Shown here piece by piece: positions 7,232-14,290 of a DNA stretch of 64,000 nucleotides. The notes beneath the pieces were generated by a model. The model was not told where the DNA came from and ran no database searches. It saw only the letters and a program-made list of their open reading frames with translations. The stretch comes from Streptomyces fulvoviolaceus (GTDB lineage: Bacteria > Actinomycetota > Actinomycetes > Streptomycetales > Streptomycetaceae). Every line of letters starts with the position of its first letter. Position 1 is the first letter of the stretch. A program made the translations under genes and the position numbers. The stretch is from positions 34,938 through 98,937 of the forward strand of contig NZ_JOEY01000039.1 in the NCBI RefSeq assembly GCF_000718165.1, written 5' to 3'.

Positions 7232-8830
7232 GTGATCTCCGCCTCCGGTATCGAGCTGCGTGCCGGCGCCCGCGTCCTCATCGAGTCCGCCACCTTCCGT
7301 GTCGCCAAGGGCGACCGCATCGGCCTGGTCGGCCGCAACGGCGCCGGCAAGACCACCCTCACCAAGTGCCTCGCCGGCGAGGGCATCCCCGCCGGCGGCA
7401 CCATCACGCGCTCCGGCGAGGTCGGCTACCTCCCGCAGGACCCCCGCACCGGCGACCTCGACGTGCTCGCCCGCGACCGCATCCTCTCCGCGCGCGGCCT
7501 GGACACCCTGATCCGCAAGATGCGGGAGAACGAGCAGCGCATCGCGAACGGCTCGGGTGCCACCCGCGAGAAGGCCCTGAGGCAGTACGAGCGCCAGGAG
7601 ACGGAGTTCCTCACCAAGGGCGGGTACTCCGCCGAGGCCGAGGCCGCCACCATCGCCGCCGCGCTCAATCTGCCGGACCGGGTGCTCGGCCAGCCCCTGC
7701 ACACTCTCTCCGGCGGTCAGCGCCGCCGTATCGAGCTGTCCCGCATCCTCTTCTCCGACGCGGACACGCTGCTCCTCGACGAGCCGACGAACCACCTCGA
7801 CGCCGACTCGATCGTCTGGCTGCGCGACTACCTCAAGACCTACCGCGGCGGTTTCATCGTGATCTCTCACGACGCCGACCTGGTCGAGACGGTCGTGAAC
7901 AAGGTCTTCTACCTGGACGCCAACCGCGCCCAGATCGACGTCTACAACATGGGCTGGAAGCTCTACCAGCAGCAGCGCGAGGCCGACGAGAAGCGCCGCA
8001 AGCGCGAGCGGCAGAACGCCGAGAAGAAGGCCGCCGCGCTGCACTCGCAGGCCGACAAGATGCGTGCCAAGGCCACCAAGACGGTCGCCGCGCAGAACAT
8101 GGCGAAGCGGGCCGACCGGCTGCTCGCCGGCCTCGACGCCGTACGGGTCTCCGACAAGGTCGCCAAGCTCCGCTTCCCCGACCCCGCGCCCTGCGGCAAG
8201 ACCCCGCTGACGGCCGAGGGCCTGTCGAAGTCGTACGGCTCCCTGGAGATCTTCACCGACGTCGACCTGGCCATCGACAAGGGCTCGAGGGTGGTCATCC
8301 TCGGCCTCAACGGCGCCGGAAAGACGACCCTGCTGCGGCTCCTCGCCGGTGCCGAGCAGCCGGACACCGGCGCGGTCGTCCCCGGCCACGGCCTCAAGAT
8401 CGGCTACTACGCCCAGGAGCACGAGACCCTCGACCCGGAGCGCTCGGTCCTGGAGAACATGCGCTCGTCCGCCCCCGACCTGGACCTGGTCGAGGTCCGC
8501 AAGGTCCTGGGCTCCTTCCTGTTCTCCGGCGACGACGTCGACAAGCCCGCCGGCGTCCTCTCCGGCGGCGAGAAGACCCGCCTCGCCCTCGCGACCCTGG
8601 TCGTGTCCTCGGCGAACGTGCTTCTCCTCGACGAGCCCACCAACAACCTCGACCTGGCCAGCCGCGCGGAGATCCTCGGCGCGCTGCGCACCTACAAGGG
8701 CGCGGTCGTCCTGGTCACGCACGACGAGGGCGCGGTCGAGGCCCTCCAGCCGGAGCGGATCATCCTGCTGCCCGACGGCGTCGAGGACCTGTGGGGCGCG
8801 GACTACGCGGATCTGGTCTCTCTCGCCTGA
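7232..8830 (+). CDS. ABC-F family ATPase (ribosome-associated)
   Basis: 532-aa cytosolic twin-ATPase of the ABC-F class, without transmembrane segments. Nucleotide-binding domain 1 has Walker A GRNGAGKT (34-41), signature LSGGQRRRIEL and Walker B LLLDEPTNHLD. Domain 2 has GLNGAGKTTLL, LSGGEKTRLAL and LLLDEPTNNLD. Between them lies a long basic linker (KRRKRERQNAEKKAAAL), the P-site-tRNA interaction motif that defines the class. ABC-F proteins bind the ribosomal E site and either tune translation (EttA/Uup types) or protect from antibiotics; which applies here cannot be told. The start is GTG 7232 with GGAG eight bases upstream; the open frame before it is spurious. Confidence 0.9.
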   Translation: MISASGIELRAGARVLIESATFRVAKGDRIGLVGRNGAGKTTLTKCLAGEGIPAGGTITRSGEVGYLPQDPRTGDLDVLARDRILSARGLDTLIRKMRENEQRIANGSGATREKALRQYERQETEFLTKGGYSAEAEAATIAAALNLPDRVLGQPLHTLSGGQRRRIELSRILFSDADTLLLDEPTNHLDADSIVWLRDYLKTYRGGFIVISHDADLVETVVNKVFYLDANRAQIDVYNMGWKLYQQQREADEKRRKRERQNAEKKAAALHSQADKMRAKATKTVAAQNMAKRADRLLAGLDAVRVSDKVAKLRFPDPAPCGKTPLTAEGLSKSYGSLEIFTDVDLAIDKGSRVVILGLNGAGKTTLLRLLAGAEQPDTGAVVPGHGLKIGYYAQEHETLDPERSVLENMRSSAPDLDLVEVRKVLGSFLFSGDDVDKPAGVLSGGEKTRLALATLVVSSANVLLLDEPTNNLDLASRAEILGALRTYKGAVVLVTHDEGAVEALQPERIILLPDGVEDLWGADYADLVSLA

Positions 8831-9205
8831 GCCTCGCCCGAGAGCCGGTACCGCTTGATCGAAAGCGTGATCCACGGCGTGATCCACGGCGTATGGATCA
8901 TTCGGCCGATCCGTGATCCATCATCTGTGTGAGATCTCCTCGTACTGAGGTGTGTCCTACATCAATTTCGCGGCCGAGCCCTTTATCGACAAGGGCTCGG
9001 CCGCTGTGCGTCCCTGACCTGGCACTTCGCAGAAAAACCCGTTCGGCCGAACGAACACCACTGTGTGGAATTACAGATTCCACTTGTGGGGACTCGCTCC
9101 TGTCGTCAAAACCGTGTCTTACGGACCTTGCCGAATGGGTGGCCATGAACGCTCGGAGGGGTGATCATGAGAGGACCAGAGCGCACTTCCCATGAGGAGG
9201 CACGG
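8831..9205. other. 375-bp intergenic region with GATC cluster, terminator and operator-like palindromes
   Basis: No gene is visible. In order it holds: seven GATC sites within 80 bp (8857-8936), two of them in a tandem 12-bp unit GCGTGATCCACG (8865-8888); a perfect 14-bp hairpin (8970-9004); the palindrome GTTCGGCCGAAC (9041-9052); and GTGGAAT-TACAG-ATTCCAC (9065-9083). The last two probably belong to the promoter region of the next gene. The GATC density is far above expectation for this base composition. Confidence 0.7.
8970..9004 (+). terminator. Perfect 14-bp hairpin after the ABC-F gene
   Basis: GCGGCCGAGCCCTT (8970-8983) pairs with AAGGGCTCGGCCGC (8991-9004) around a 7-nt loop. There is no T-tract, as is common for Streptomyces terminators. 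It lies 140 bp after the ABC-F stop. Confidence 0.7.
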
Positions 9206-9427
9206 GTGGCCGAGACTCTGAAGAAGGGCAGCCGGGTAACCGGCGCCGCGCGCGACAAGCTCGCGGCAGACCTGAAGAAGAAGTACGACTCCGGTGCGAG
9301 CATCCGAGCGCTGGCCGAGGAAACCGGCCGCTCGTATGGGTTCGTGCACCGGATGCTCAGCGAGTCGGGCGTCACGCTTCGTGGGCGTGGCGGAGCGACC
9401 CGGGGCAAGAAGGCCGCGACGTCCTGA
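9206..9427 (+). CDS. gbn: Gbn-type GATC-binding nucleoid-associated protein
   Basis: 73-aa basic DNA-binding protein. A Lys-rich N-terminus (ETLKKGSRVTGAARDKLA) leads into a single helix-turn-helix (GASIRALAEETGRSYGFVHRML, residues about 34-55) and a basic Gly-rich tail ending TRGKKAATS. It matches the Streptomyces nucleoid protein Gbn (SCO1839 of S. coelicolor), reported to bind GATC-containing sites and to affect sporulation and antibiotic production. The start is GTG 9206 with GAGGAGG five bases upstream; the longer open frame from 9161 has no such signal. Seven GATC sites 270-350 bp upstream suggest autoregulation. A strong hairpin follows the gene. Confidence 0.88.
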   Translation: MAETLKKGSRVTGAARDKLAADLKKKYDSGASIRALAEETGRSYGFVHRMLSESGVTLRGRGGATRGKKAATS

Positions 9428-9456
9428 TTCGGGCGGCCATCGGCTTTCGATGGTGG

Positions 9457-9488
9457 CCACCCGGTCGGTCAGTCGACCGGCCGGGTGG
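9457..9488 (+). terminator. 14-bp hairpin after gbn
   Basis: CCACCCGGTCGGTC (9457-9470) pairs with GACCGGCCGGGTGG (9475-9488) with one G-T pair and an AGTC loop. Confidence 0.7.
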
Positions 9489-9543
9489 TTACTGTGCAGT
9501 CACTTAGCTTTGCTCTGCTGACCGCACTCATCGGAGGCGCCTT

Positions 9544-10347
9544 ATGGCTTCGCCCGGCCAGGACCTCGGTCCCCTGCTCGACAAGGACGGCGTCCGGCTC
9601 ACCGTCGACGACGCGATCGCCACGGTCACGCTGACCAACCCGGCCAAGCGCAACGCCCAAAGTCCCGCTCTGTGGCGGGCGTTGGCCGAAGCCGGGCAGC
9701 TGCTGCCGGGCACCGTCCGTGTGGTCGTGCTCCGCGGCGAGGGCAAGTCCTTCTCCGCCGGGCTCGACCGGCAGATGTTCACGCCCGAGGGGATCGAGGG
9801 CGAGCCGTCCTTCATCGAACTCGCGCGCAGTGGCGACGCCGAACTCGACGCTGCCATCGCCGGGTTCCAGGAGGGCTTCACCTGGTGGCGGCGCAGCGAC
9901 ATCGTGTCCATCGCCGCGGTCCAGGGGCACGCCATCGGCGCGGGCTTCCAGCTCGCCCTGGCCTGTGACCTGCGCGTCGTCGCCGACGACGTGCAGTTCG
10001 CCATGCGCGAGACCAGCCTCGGGCTGGTGCCGGACCTCACCGGCACGCATCCCCTGATGGGCCTCGTCGGATACGCCCGGGCGCTGGAGATCTGCGCCAC
10101 CGGGCGCTCCGTGCTGGCCGAGGAAGCGGTGAGCACCGGCCTCGCGAACCTCGCCGTCCCGGCGGACCAGCTCGACGACGCGGTACGCGACCTCGCGGGA
10201 GCGCTTCTCGCCGCCCCCCGGGACGCCGTCATCGAGACCAAGGCGCTGCTGCGCGGCGCACAGGACCGCACCTACGACGAGCAGCGCGGCGCCGAAAGGG
10301 CGGCTCAGACCCGACGGCTGCGGGACCTCGCCGGCATCGGCGAATGA
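9544..10347 (+). CDS. Enoyl-CoA hydratase/isomerase (crotonase) family protein
   Basis: 267-aa cytosolic crotonase-fold enzyme acting on acyl-CoA substrates. The first oxyanion-hole segment is GEGKSFSAGLDRQMF and the second VQGHAIGAGFQLALACD, followed by FAMRETSLGLVPDLTGTHPL. The second catalytic glutamate position of true hydratases (GxxPD region) is LVPDLTG, so the exact reaction (hydratase, isomerase or other) is open. ATG 9544 is preceded by GGAGG at a suitable distance. It overlaps nothing and converges on the opposing unknown gene two bases later. Confidence 0.88.
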   Translation: MASPGQDLGPLLDKDGVRLTVDDAIATVTLTNPAKRNAQSPALWRALAEAGQLLPGTVRVVVLRGEGKSFSAGLDRQMFTPEGIEGEPSFIELARSGDAELDAAIAGFQEGFTWWRRSDIVSIAAVQGHAIGAGFQLALACDLRVVADDVQFAMRETSLGLVPDLTGTHPLMGLVGYARALEICATGRSVLAEEAVSTGLANLAVPADQLDDAVRDLAGALLAAPRDAVIETKALLRGAQDRTYDEQRGAERAAQTRRLRDLAGIGE

Positions 10348-10349
10348 GG

Positions 10350-11069
10350 CTAATGAGGCAGATGAGCGGTGACCAGCACGGCCACCGTCGGGTGATCCGG
10401 TAGCGCCTGCTCCACCCTCGCGCGGACCTCCCGGGCCACGTCCAGTGCCCGGAGGCCCGCGCCCACCGCCAGTTCGATCCGGACATGGCGGCGCGGCAGA
10501 GCACCGTCGGACTCCCGTTCCCCGATGTGCACCGGCCGGCCCAGCAGGCGGCCGGTCAGGCAGGCCACGCCGGCGACCTCCAGAGCGGCGGCGGCCGCGC
10601 GGCCCTCGTCACCATCGCCGGCCTCCGCGGGACGCGGCGCTTCGGGCTGCCGTACGGGAGACGGCTCTGCGCCCTCGTCCAGCAGGGCTGTCACCCGTAG
10701 GTCCACCTCCGCCAGGGCCAGACCGAGGTGTTCCGCCGCGGCCGTCGAGAGAACCGCACGCACGCGTGCCGCCGTCGTCGGCAGTGGCTCCGTCGGCGCG
10801 GCCTCGAACTCCGCCGTCAGGCGCAGCGGTCCGGGCGGCAGCGCGCTCGGCGGAGGCGGTACGACGGGCTCGTCCGCGTCCTCCGGGTCGGCGAGGCCGA
10901 TCCGCACCGGACCCAGCCGTACGTCCCGCAACTCGTCCACCGAACGCCGGAGCACCGCTCCGGCCGCGTCCTCGGAGATCCACGCGCCGTCGCTCGGGCC
11001 GCCCAGGGGCAGAAGTCTGCCGAGCCCCAGCTGATGTCGTACCGCCTGCGTCCACCGCTCAGCCGTCAT
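10350..11069 (-). CDS. Unknown protein opposing the Asp23 operon
   Basis: 239-aa protein with no recognisable enzyme motif. It has Ala/Pro/Leu-rich composition and two stretches that look like Asp23-type repeats (AARVRAVLSTAAAEHLGLALAEVDLRV and VRIELAVGAGLRALDVAREVRARVEQAL), which resemble the DVAREVR segment of the neighbouring Gls24-like proteins. I infer a divergent relative of that family, not an assignment. The start is uncertain: ATG 11069 has GGAGG only one base away, ATG 11087 and GTG 11114 are alternatives. It is divergent from the Asp23 operon by about 90 bp, sharing its control region. Confidence 0.6.
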   Translation of the reverse strand: MTAERWTQAVRHQLGLGRLLPLGGPSDGAWISEDAAGAVLRRSVDELRDVRLGPVRIGLADPEDADEPVVPPPPSALPPGPLRLTAEFEAAPTEPLPTTAARVRAVLSTAAAEHLGLALAEVDLRVTALLDEGAEPSPVRQPEAPRPAEAGDGDEGRAAAAALEVAGVACLTGRLLGRPVHIGERESDGALPRRHVRIELAVGAGLRALDVAREVRARVEQALPDHPTVAVLVTAHLPH

Positions 11070-11156
11070 TCCTCCAGCCTGCCGCATCCCCGGCGCGGGA
11101 ACGCGCAACCCCACTTACGGTGGTTCAAGGACGACGACCGAAAGGGACGTACGGCG

Positions 11157-11645
11157 ATGACCGACATGACGGAGCCGAACCGCGCGCAGGCCCCCGAGGG
11201 CGAGAAGGAGCCACAGGCACAGAGCCCCCGCAAGACCGTCAAACGCGGTGGCGGGGACCCGGCGACCCGCGGGCGGACCACCATCGCCGACGGTGTCGTG
11301 GAGAAGATCGCCGGGCTCGCCGCCCGGGACGTCCTCGGCGTGCACGCGATGGGGAGCGGACTGAGCCGTACCTTCGGGGCGGTGCGGGACCGGGTGCCCG
11401 GCGGGTCGAAGTCCGTGACCCGCGGGGTCAAGGCCGAGGTCGGCGAGGTGCAGACCGCGCTCGACCTGGAGATCGTCGTCGAGTACGGCGTGTCGATCGC
11501 CGACGTGGCCCGGGCCGTACGGGAGAACGTCATCGCCGCGGTGGAACGTATGACCGGCCTCGAGGTCGTCGAGGTCAACATCGCCGTGAGTGATGTGAAG
11601 CTGCCGGACGAAGAGGACGAGGAGCCGGAGTCCCGGCTCCAGTGA
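11157..11645 (+). CDS. Asp23/Gls24 family envelope stress protein
   Basis: 162-aa Asp23/Gls24-domain protein. A charged disordered N-terminus (~45 residues) precedes the domain, which reads TTIADGVVEKIAGLAARDVLG, then VQTALDLEIVVEYGVSIADV and ARAVRENVIAAVERMTGLEV, ending with an acidic tail DEEDEEPESRLQ. In Firmicutes Asp23 sits under the membrane, tethered by AmaP, and responds to alkaline or cell-wall stress. ATG 11157 follows AAGGGA at a 9-nt spacing. It is the first gene of a five-gene run (to 13523) with 33-bp or overlapping junctions. Confidence 0.9.
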   Translation: MTDMTEPNRAQAPEGEKEPQAQSPRKTVKRGGGDPATRGRTTIADGVVEKIAGLAARDVLGVHAMGSGLSRTFGAVRDRVPGGSKSVTRGVKAEVGEVQTALDLEIVVEYGVSIADVARAVRENVIAAVERMTGLEVVEVNIAVSDVKLPDEEDEEPESRLQ

Positions 11646-11678
11646 CGCATCCGTGACCGAAGAACGAAGGGAGGCACC

Positions 11679-11873
11679 ATGAGCATGGCTGTGGTCGGCA
11701 TGATCGCCGGCATGGCGCTGGGTTTCGCCGGGTACTTCGGCGGGTTCGGCGCCTTCCTGCTGGTGGCGGCGCTGGGCGCCATCGGTTTTGTCGTCGGCCG
11801 GTTCCTGGAGGGGGACCTGGAGATCGGCGACTTCTTCCGTACCCGTGACGACCGGCGCGACCGGCGGCCGTGA
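11679..11873 (+). CDS. Small membrane protein of the Asp23 operon (DUF2273-like)
   Basis: 64-aa protein with one or two hydrophobic helices (residues 3-22 and 24-43) rich in Gly and Ala, then a charged tail FLEGDLEIGDFFRTRDDRRD. The VGRFLEGDLEIGDF-type end is typical of the small membrane partner (DUF2273-like) that accompanies Asp23 and AmaP. ATG 11679 has GGGAGG at a good distance. Its stop overlaps the next GTG start (GTGA). Confidence 0.85.
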   Translation: MSMAVVGMIAGMALGFAGYFGGFGAFLLVAALGAIGFVVGRFLEGDLEIGDFFRTRDDRRDRRP

Positions 11874-12262
11874 CGACCGTGACCCCAGTGAGCAGCGAGG
11901 CCGGCGAGCTGCGCAGACCCCTGACCGCCGTCGCGCCCGGCGAGCGCGGAGCGACCCGGATCGCCGACCGGGTCGTCGCGAAGATCGCCTCGCAGGCGGC
12001 GCGCGAGGCGGTCGGTGAGCTGCCCGCCGATGCCGCGCCCCCGTACGCCACCGTCGTGGTCCACCACGACGTCGCCCGGATCCGCCTCCATCTCGAACTC
12101 GACTACCCCTGCGACATCGGCGCCCGTTGCCGTCGGGTGCGTCATCAAGTGGTCGAGCGGGTAGGCGCGTTGGTGGGCATGGAGGTACCGGAGGTCGCCG
12201 TCCAGGTGGAACGGCTGCATCCGGTGCCGACACACGGCGCGGCACAGGGGAGGACGCGATGA
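11870..12262 (+). CDS. Second Asp23/Gls24 family protein
   Basis: 130-aa shorter relative of the first Asp23 protein: ATRIADRVVAKIASQAAREAVG, a beta segment ATVVVHHDVARIRLHLELDY, and a helix RRVRHQVVERVGALVGMEVP. It lacks the acidic tail. It starts at GTG 11870 by 4-bp overlap with the previous stop and ends by ATGA overlap with the next gene, so translation is coupled on both sides. Confidence 0.85.
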   Translation: MTTVTPVSSEAGELRRPLTAVAPGERGATRIADRVVAKIASQAAREAVGELPADAAPPYATVVVHHDVARIRLHLELDYPCDIGARCRRVRHQVVERVGALVGMEVPEVAVQVERLHPVPTHGAAQGRTR

Positions 12263-12939
12263 GCGAGCCCCAGGGCTCCGAGGGCACCACACAACGACTG
12301 CCGGTCATCGAGAAGGCGGCCGACACGGACCAGCTCGACCAGGCGGCCTCGGCGGCCGCCTACGGGCCACCACCAGTCCTGGAGGGCGAAGGAGGCGGGG
12401 ACGGGCGCTTCTGGTCGGCACGGCGCGTGCCCGCGGGCATCGTCGCCCTGCTGCTCCTGGTCGTCGCCGGATTCTTCCTGTACGACATCGCAAGCGTCCG
12501 CGCCGACCGGCCGGCCATGAGCTGGCGCCGCGAACTGGCCCGGCAGCTCGCCGAACGGCCCCTGGACGACACCTGGGTGCTCGTCGGCGCCGGCGTAGCC
12601 CTGGCCCTCGGCCTGTGGCTGATCGTGCTGGCGGCCACGCCCGGTCTGCGGGCCGTGCTGCCGATGCGCCGCGCCCACGCCGACGTACGCGCCGGGCTGC
12701 ACCGGGACGCGGCCGCCATGGTGCTGCGCGACCGGGCCATGGAGGTCGCCGGCGTGCAGTCCGTACGGGTGCGGATGGGCCGCTCGAAGGCCGACGTCCG
12801 CGCGGTCTCCCACTTCCGTGAACTGGACGACGTACGCGCCGACTTGGACGCCACGCTCGCCGAAGCGATCAGGGGGCTGGGGCTTGTCCGGCCGCCCGCG
12901 CTGTCGGTGCGCGTGGCCCGCAGCGGACGGAAGGGGTGA
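12259..12939 (+). CDS. DUF6286-type membrane protein of the Asp23 operon
   Basis: 226-aa protein. Residues 1-60 are acidic and disordered. Two transmembrane helices follow (about VPAGIVALLLLVVAGFFLYD and VLVGAGVALALGLWLIVLAA). The C-terminal soluble domain carries RDRAMEVAGVQSVRVRMGRSK, an Asp23/AmaP-like fold. This layout fits DUF6286 proteins seen in Streptomyces next to Asp23 genes. ATG 12259 is preceded by GGGGAGG; the upstream open frame is spurious. Its stop overlaps the next GTG. Confidence 0.8.
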   Translation: MSEPQGSEGTTQRLPVIEKAADTDQLDQAASAAAYGPPPVLEGEGGGDGRFWSARRVPAGIVALLLLVVAGFFLYDIASVRADRPAMSWRRELARQLAERPLDDTWVLVGAGVALALGLWLIVLAATPGLRAVLPMRRAHADVRAGLHRDAAAMVLRDRAMEVAGVQSVRVRMGRSKADVRAVSHFRELDDVRADLDATLAEAIRGLGLVRPPALSVRVARSGRKG

Positions 12940-13523
12940 GCGCGGTGCTCAGGACCGTCAACCGAGTGCTGATCGGGGTGGTCGGGCTCGTGCTGGTCGT
13001 GGTCGGCGGGGCGGCGCTGGCCGTCGGACTCGGCCTGAACCCGCCGTCCTGGTGGATCCACGACGGCCGGCACGACGTCCTCCTCGACGACTCCGAGCGG
13101 ACCCGCTGGCAGGACGCCGGCTGGTGGTGGCCGACGGTCCTCGCCGTGCTCGCCGTCCTCGTGCTGCTCGCCCTGTGGTGGGTCACCGCGGTACTGCGCC
13201 GCCACCGCCTCACCGAGGTCCTCGTCGACACCGGCGACGGCGAGGGCGCGCTGTTGCGGGGCCGGGCCCTGGAGGGCGTACTCGCGGGCGGGGCGGGGGA
13301 GTCGGACGGCGTGGCCCATGCTCAGGTCCAGCTGACCGGCCGACGCACGGCCCCGGAGGCCCGCGTACGACTCCGGCTGGAGCCGCACGCGGATCCGGGG
13401 ACGGTCCTGTACCACCTGACGACGGAGGCACTGACACACGCGAGGGATTCGGCGGGCTTGGCGTCACTTCCGGCAGAGGTGCGGCTGACGGGCGTCAAGC
13501 ACCGTGCGGAAAGGGTCAGTTGA
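12936..13523 (+). CDS. amaP: Alkaline shock response membrane anchor protein AmaP
   Basis: 195-aa protein with two transmembrane helices: residues 7-31 (NRVLIGVVGLVLVVVGGAAL) and about 65-88 (WWPTVLAVLAVLVLLALWWV). A Trp-rich external loop lies between them and a cytosolic domain follows. This is the AmaP arrangement that anchors Asp23 at the membrane. It starts at GTG 12936 inside the previous stop (GTGA). It is the last gene of the operon and ends six bases from a convergent SDR gene. Confidence 0.82.
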   Translation: MSAVLRTVNRVLIGVVGLVLVVVGGAALAVGLGLNPPSWWIHDGRHDVLLDDSERTRWQDAGWWWPTVLAVLAVLVLLALWWVTAVLRRHRLTEVLVDTGDGEGALLRGRALEGVLAGGAGESDGVAHAQVQLTGRRTAPEARVRLRLEPHADPGTVLYHLTTEALTHARDSAGLASLPAEVRLTGVKHRAERVS

Positions 13524-13529
13524 GGGAAC

Positions 13530-14285
13530 TCAGAACCCGTGCCGCATCCCACCGTCGACAGGCAACATGATCCCCGTCAGATAGGACGCGGCCGGCGACA
13601 GCAGGAACGCCGCCGCACGCCCGAATTCCTCCGGCATCCCATACCGCCGCAACGGAATCCGCGACTCGTTGGCAGCCCGCGTGGCCTCCGGATCCGCGGA
13701 CAACCCGTCCAGCTCGCGCACGCGATCCGTGTCGATACGAGACGGCAGCAGCCCCACGACCCGAATCCCCCGCGGCCCCAGCTCGTCCGCGAGCGACTTG
13801 GCGAACCCGGCGAGCCCCGGCCGCAGCCCGTTGGAGATCGTCAGCCCCGGAATCGGCTCGTGCACCGACCCGGACAGCACGAACCCGATGACCCCGCCCG
13901 CGTCCAACTCGGCGGCAGCCGCCCGCGCGAGCCGCACCGCCCCCAGGAACACCGACTCGAACGCGGACTCCCACTGCTCGTCCGTGTTGTCGGCGAGGAA
14001 CCCCGGCGCCGGCCCCCCGACGCTGACGAGGATGCCGTCGAAGCCCCCGAAGTGCTCGCGCGCGGCAGCGATCAGTCGCTCCGGCGCCGACGGGTCGGCG
14101 TTGTCGACGGCCACTCCGACGGCGTTCGCTCCCAGCTCGCCCGCCGCGGCAACCGCCCGCTTCTCGTCCCGCCCGGTGACGACGACCTTCGCCCCGTCGG
14201 CGACGAGCTCGCGCGCCGCGGCGTTGCCCAGCCCGCGGGTGGCTCCGGTGACGACGTACACACGGTCCTTCAGTCCAAGATCCAT
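13530..14285 (-). CDS. SDR-fold protein lacking the usual catalytic Tyr-Lys
   Basis: 251-aa Rossmann protein of the short-chain dehydrogenase/reductase superfamily. The cofactor motif TGATRGLGNAAA is at residues 13-24 and the C-terminus SYLTGIMLPVDGG is typical. However, where YxxxK should stand the sequence reads TISNGLRPGLAGFAKSL, with neither Tyr nor Lys in register; the serine segment VLSGSVHEP is also changed. It may therefore be a non-classical SDR or catalytically altered. ATG 14285 is preceded by AGGATAGGGA. The GH15 gene ends five bases upstream, so the two are probably cotranscribed. Confidence 0.85.
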   Translation of the reverse strand: MDLGLKDRVYVVTGATRGLGNAAARELVADGAKVVVTGRDEKRAVAAAGELGANAVGVAVDNADPSAPERLIAAAREHFGGFDGILVSVGGPAPGFLADNTDEQWESAFESVFLGAVRLARAAAAELDAGGVIGFVLSGSVHEPIPGLTISNGLRPGLAGFAKSLADELGPRGIRVVGLLPSRIDTDRVRELDGLSADPEATRAANESRIPLRRYGMPEEFGRAAAFLLSPAASYLTGIMLPVDGGMRHGF

Positions 14286-14290
14286 GGTCC

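Noticed and set aside
6371..8830. A long frame on the plus strand that would extend the ABC-F protein by 287 residues
   Set aside because: It runs antisense to the metallopeptidase and has no family similarity there; the ABC-F domain begins at GTG 7232 with its own ribosome binding site.
6332..8887. A long minus-strand frame antisense to the ABC-F gene
   Set aside because: Only its last part (from 7021) is the metallopeptidase; the rest is a high-GC shadow of the ABC-F gene.
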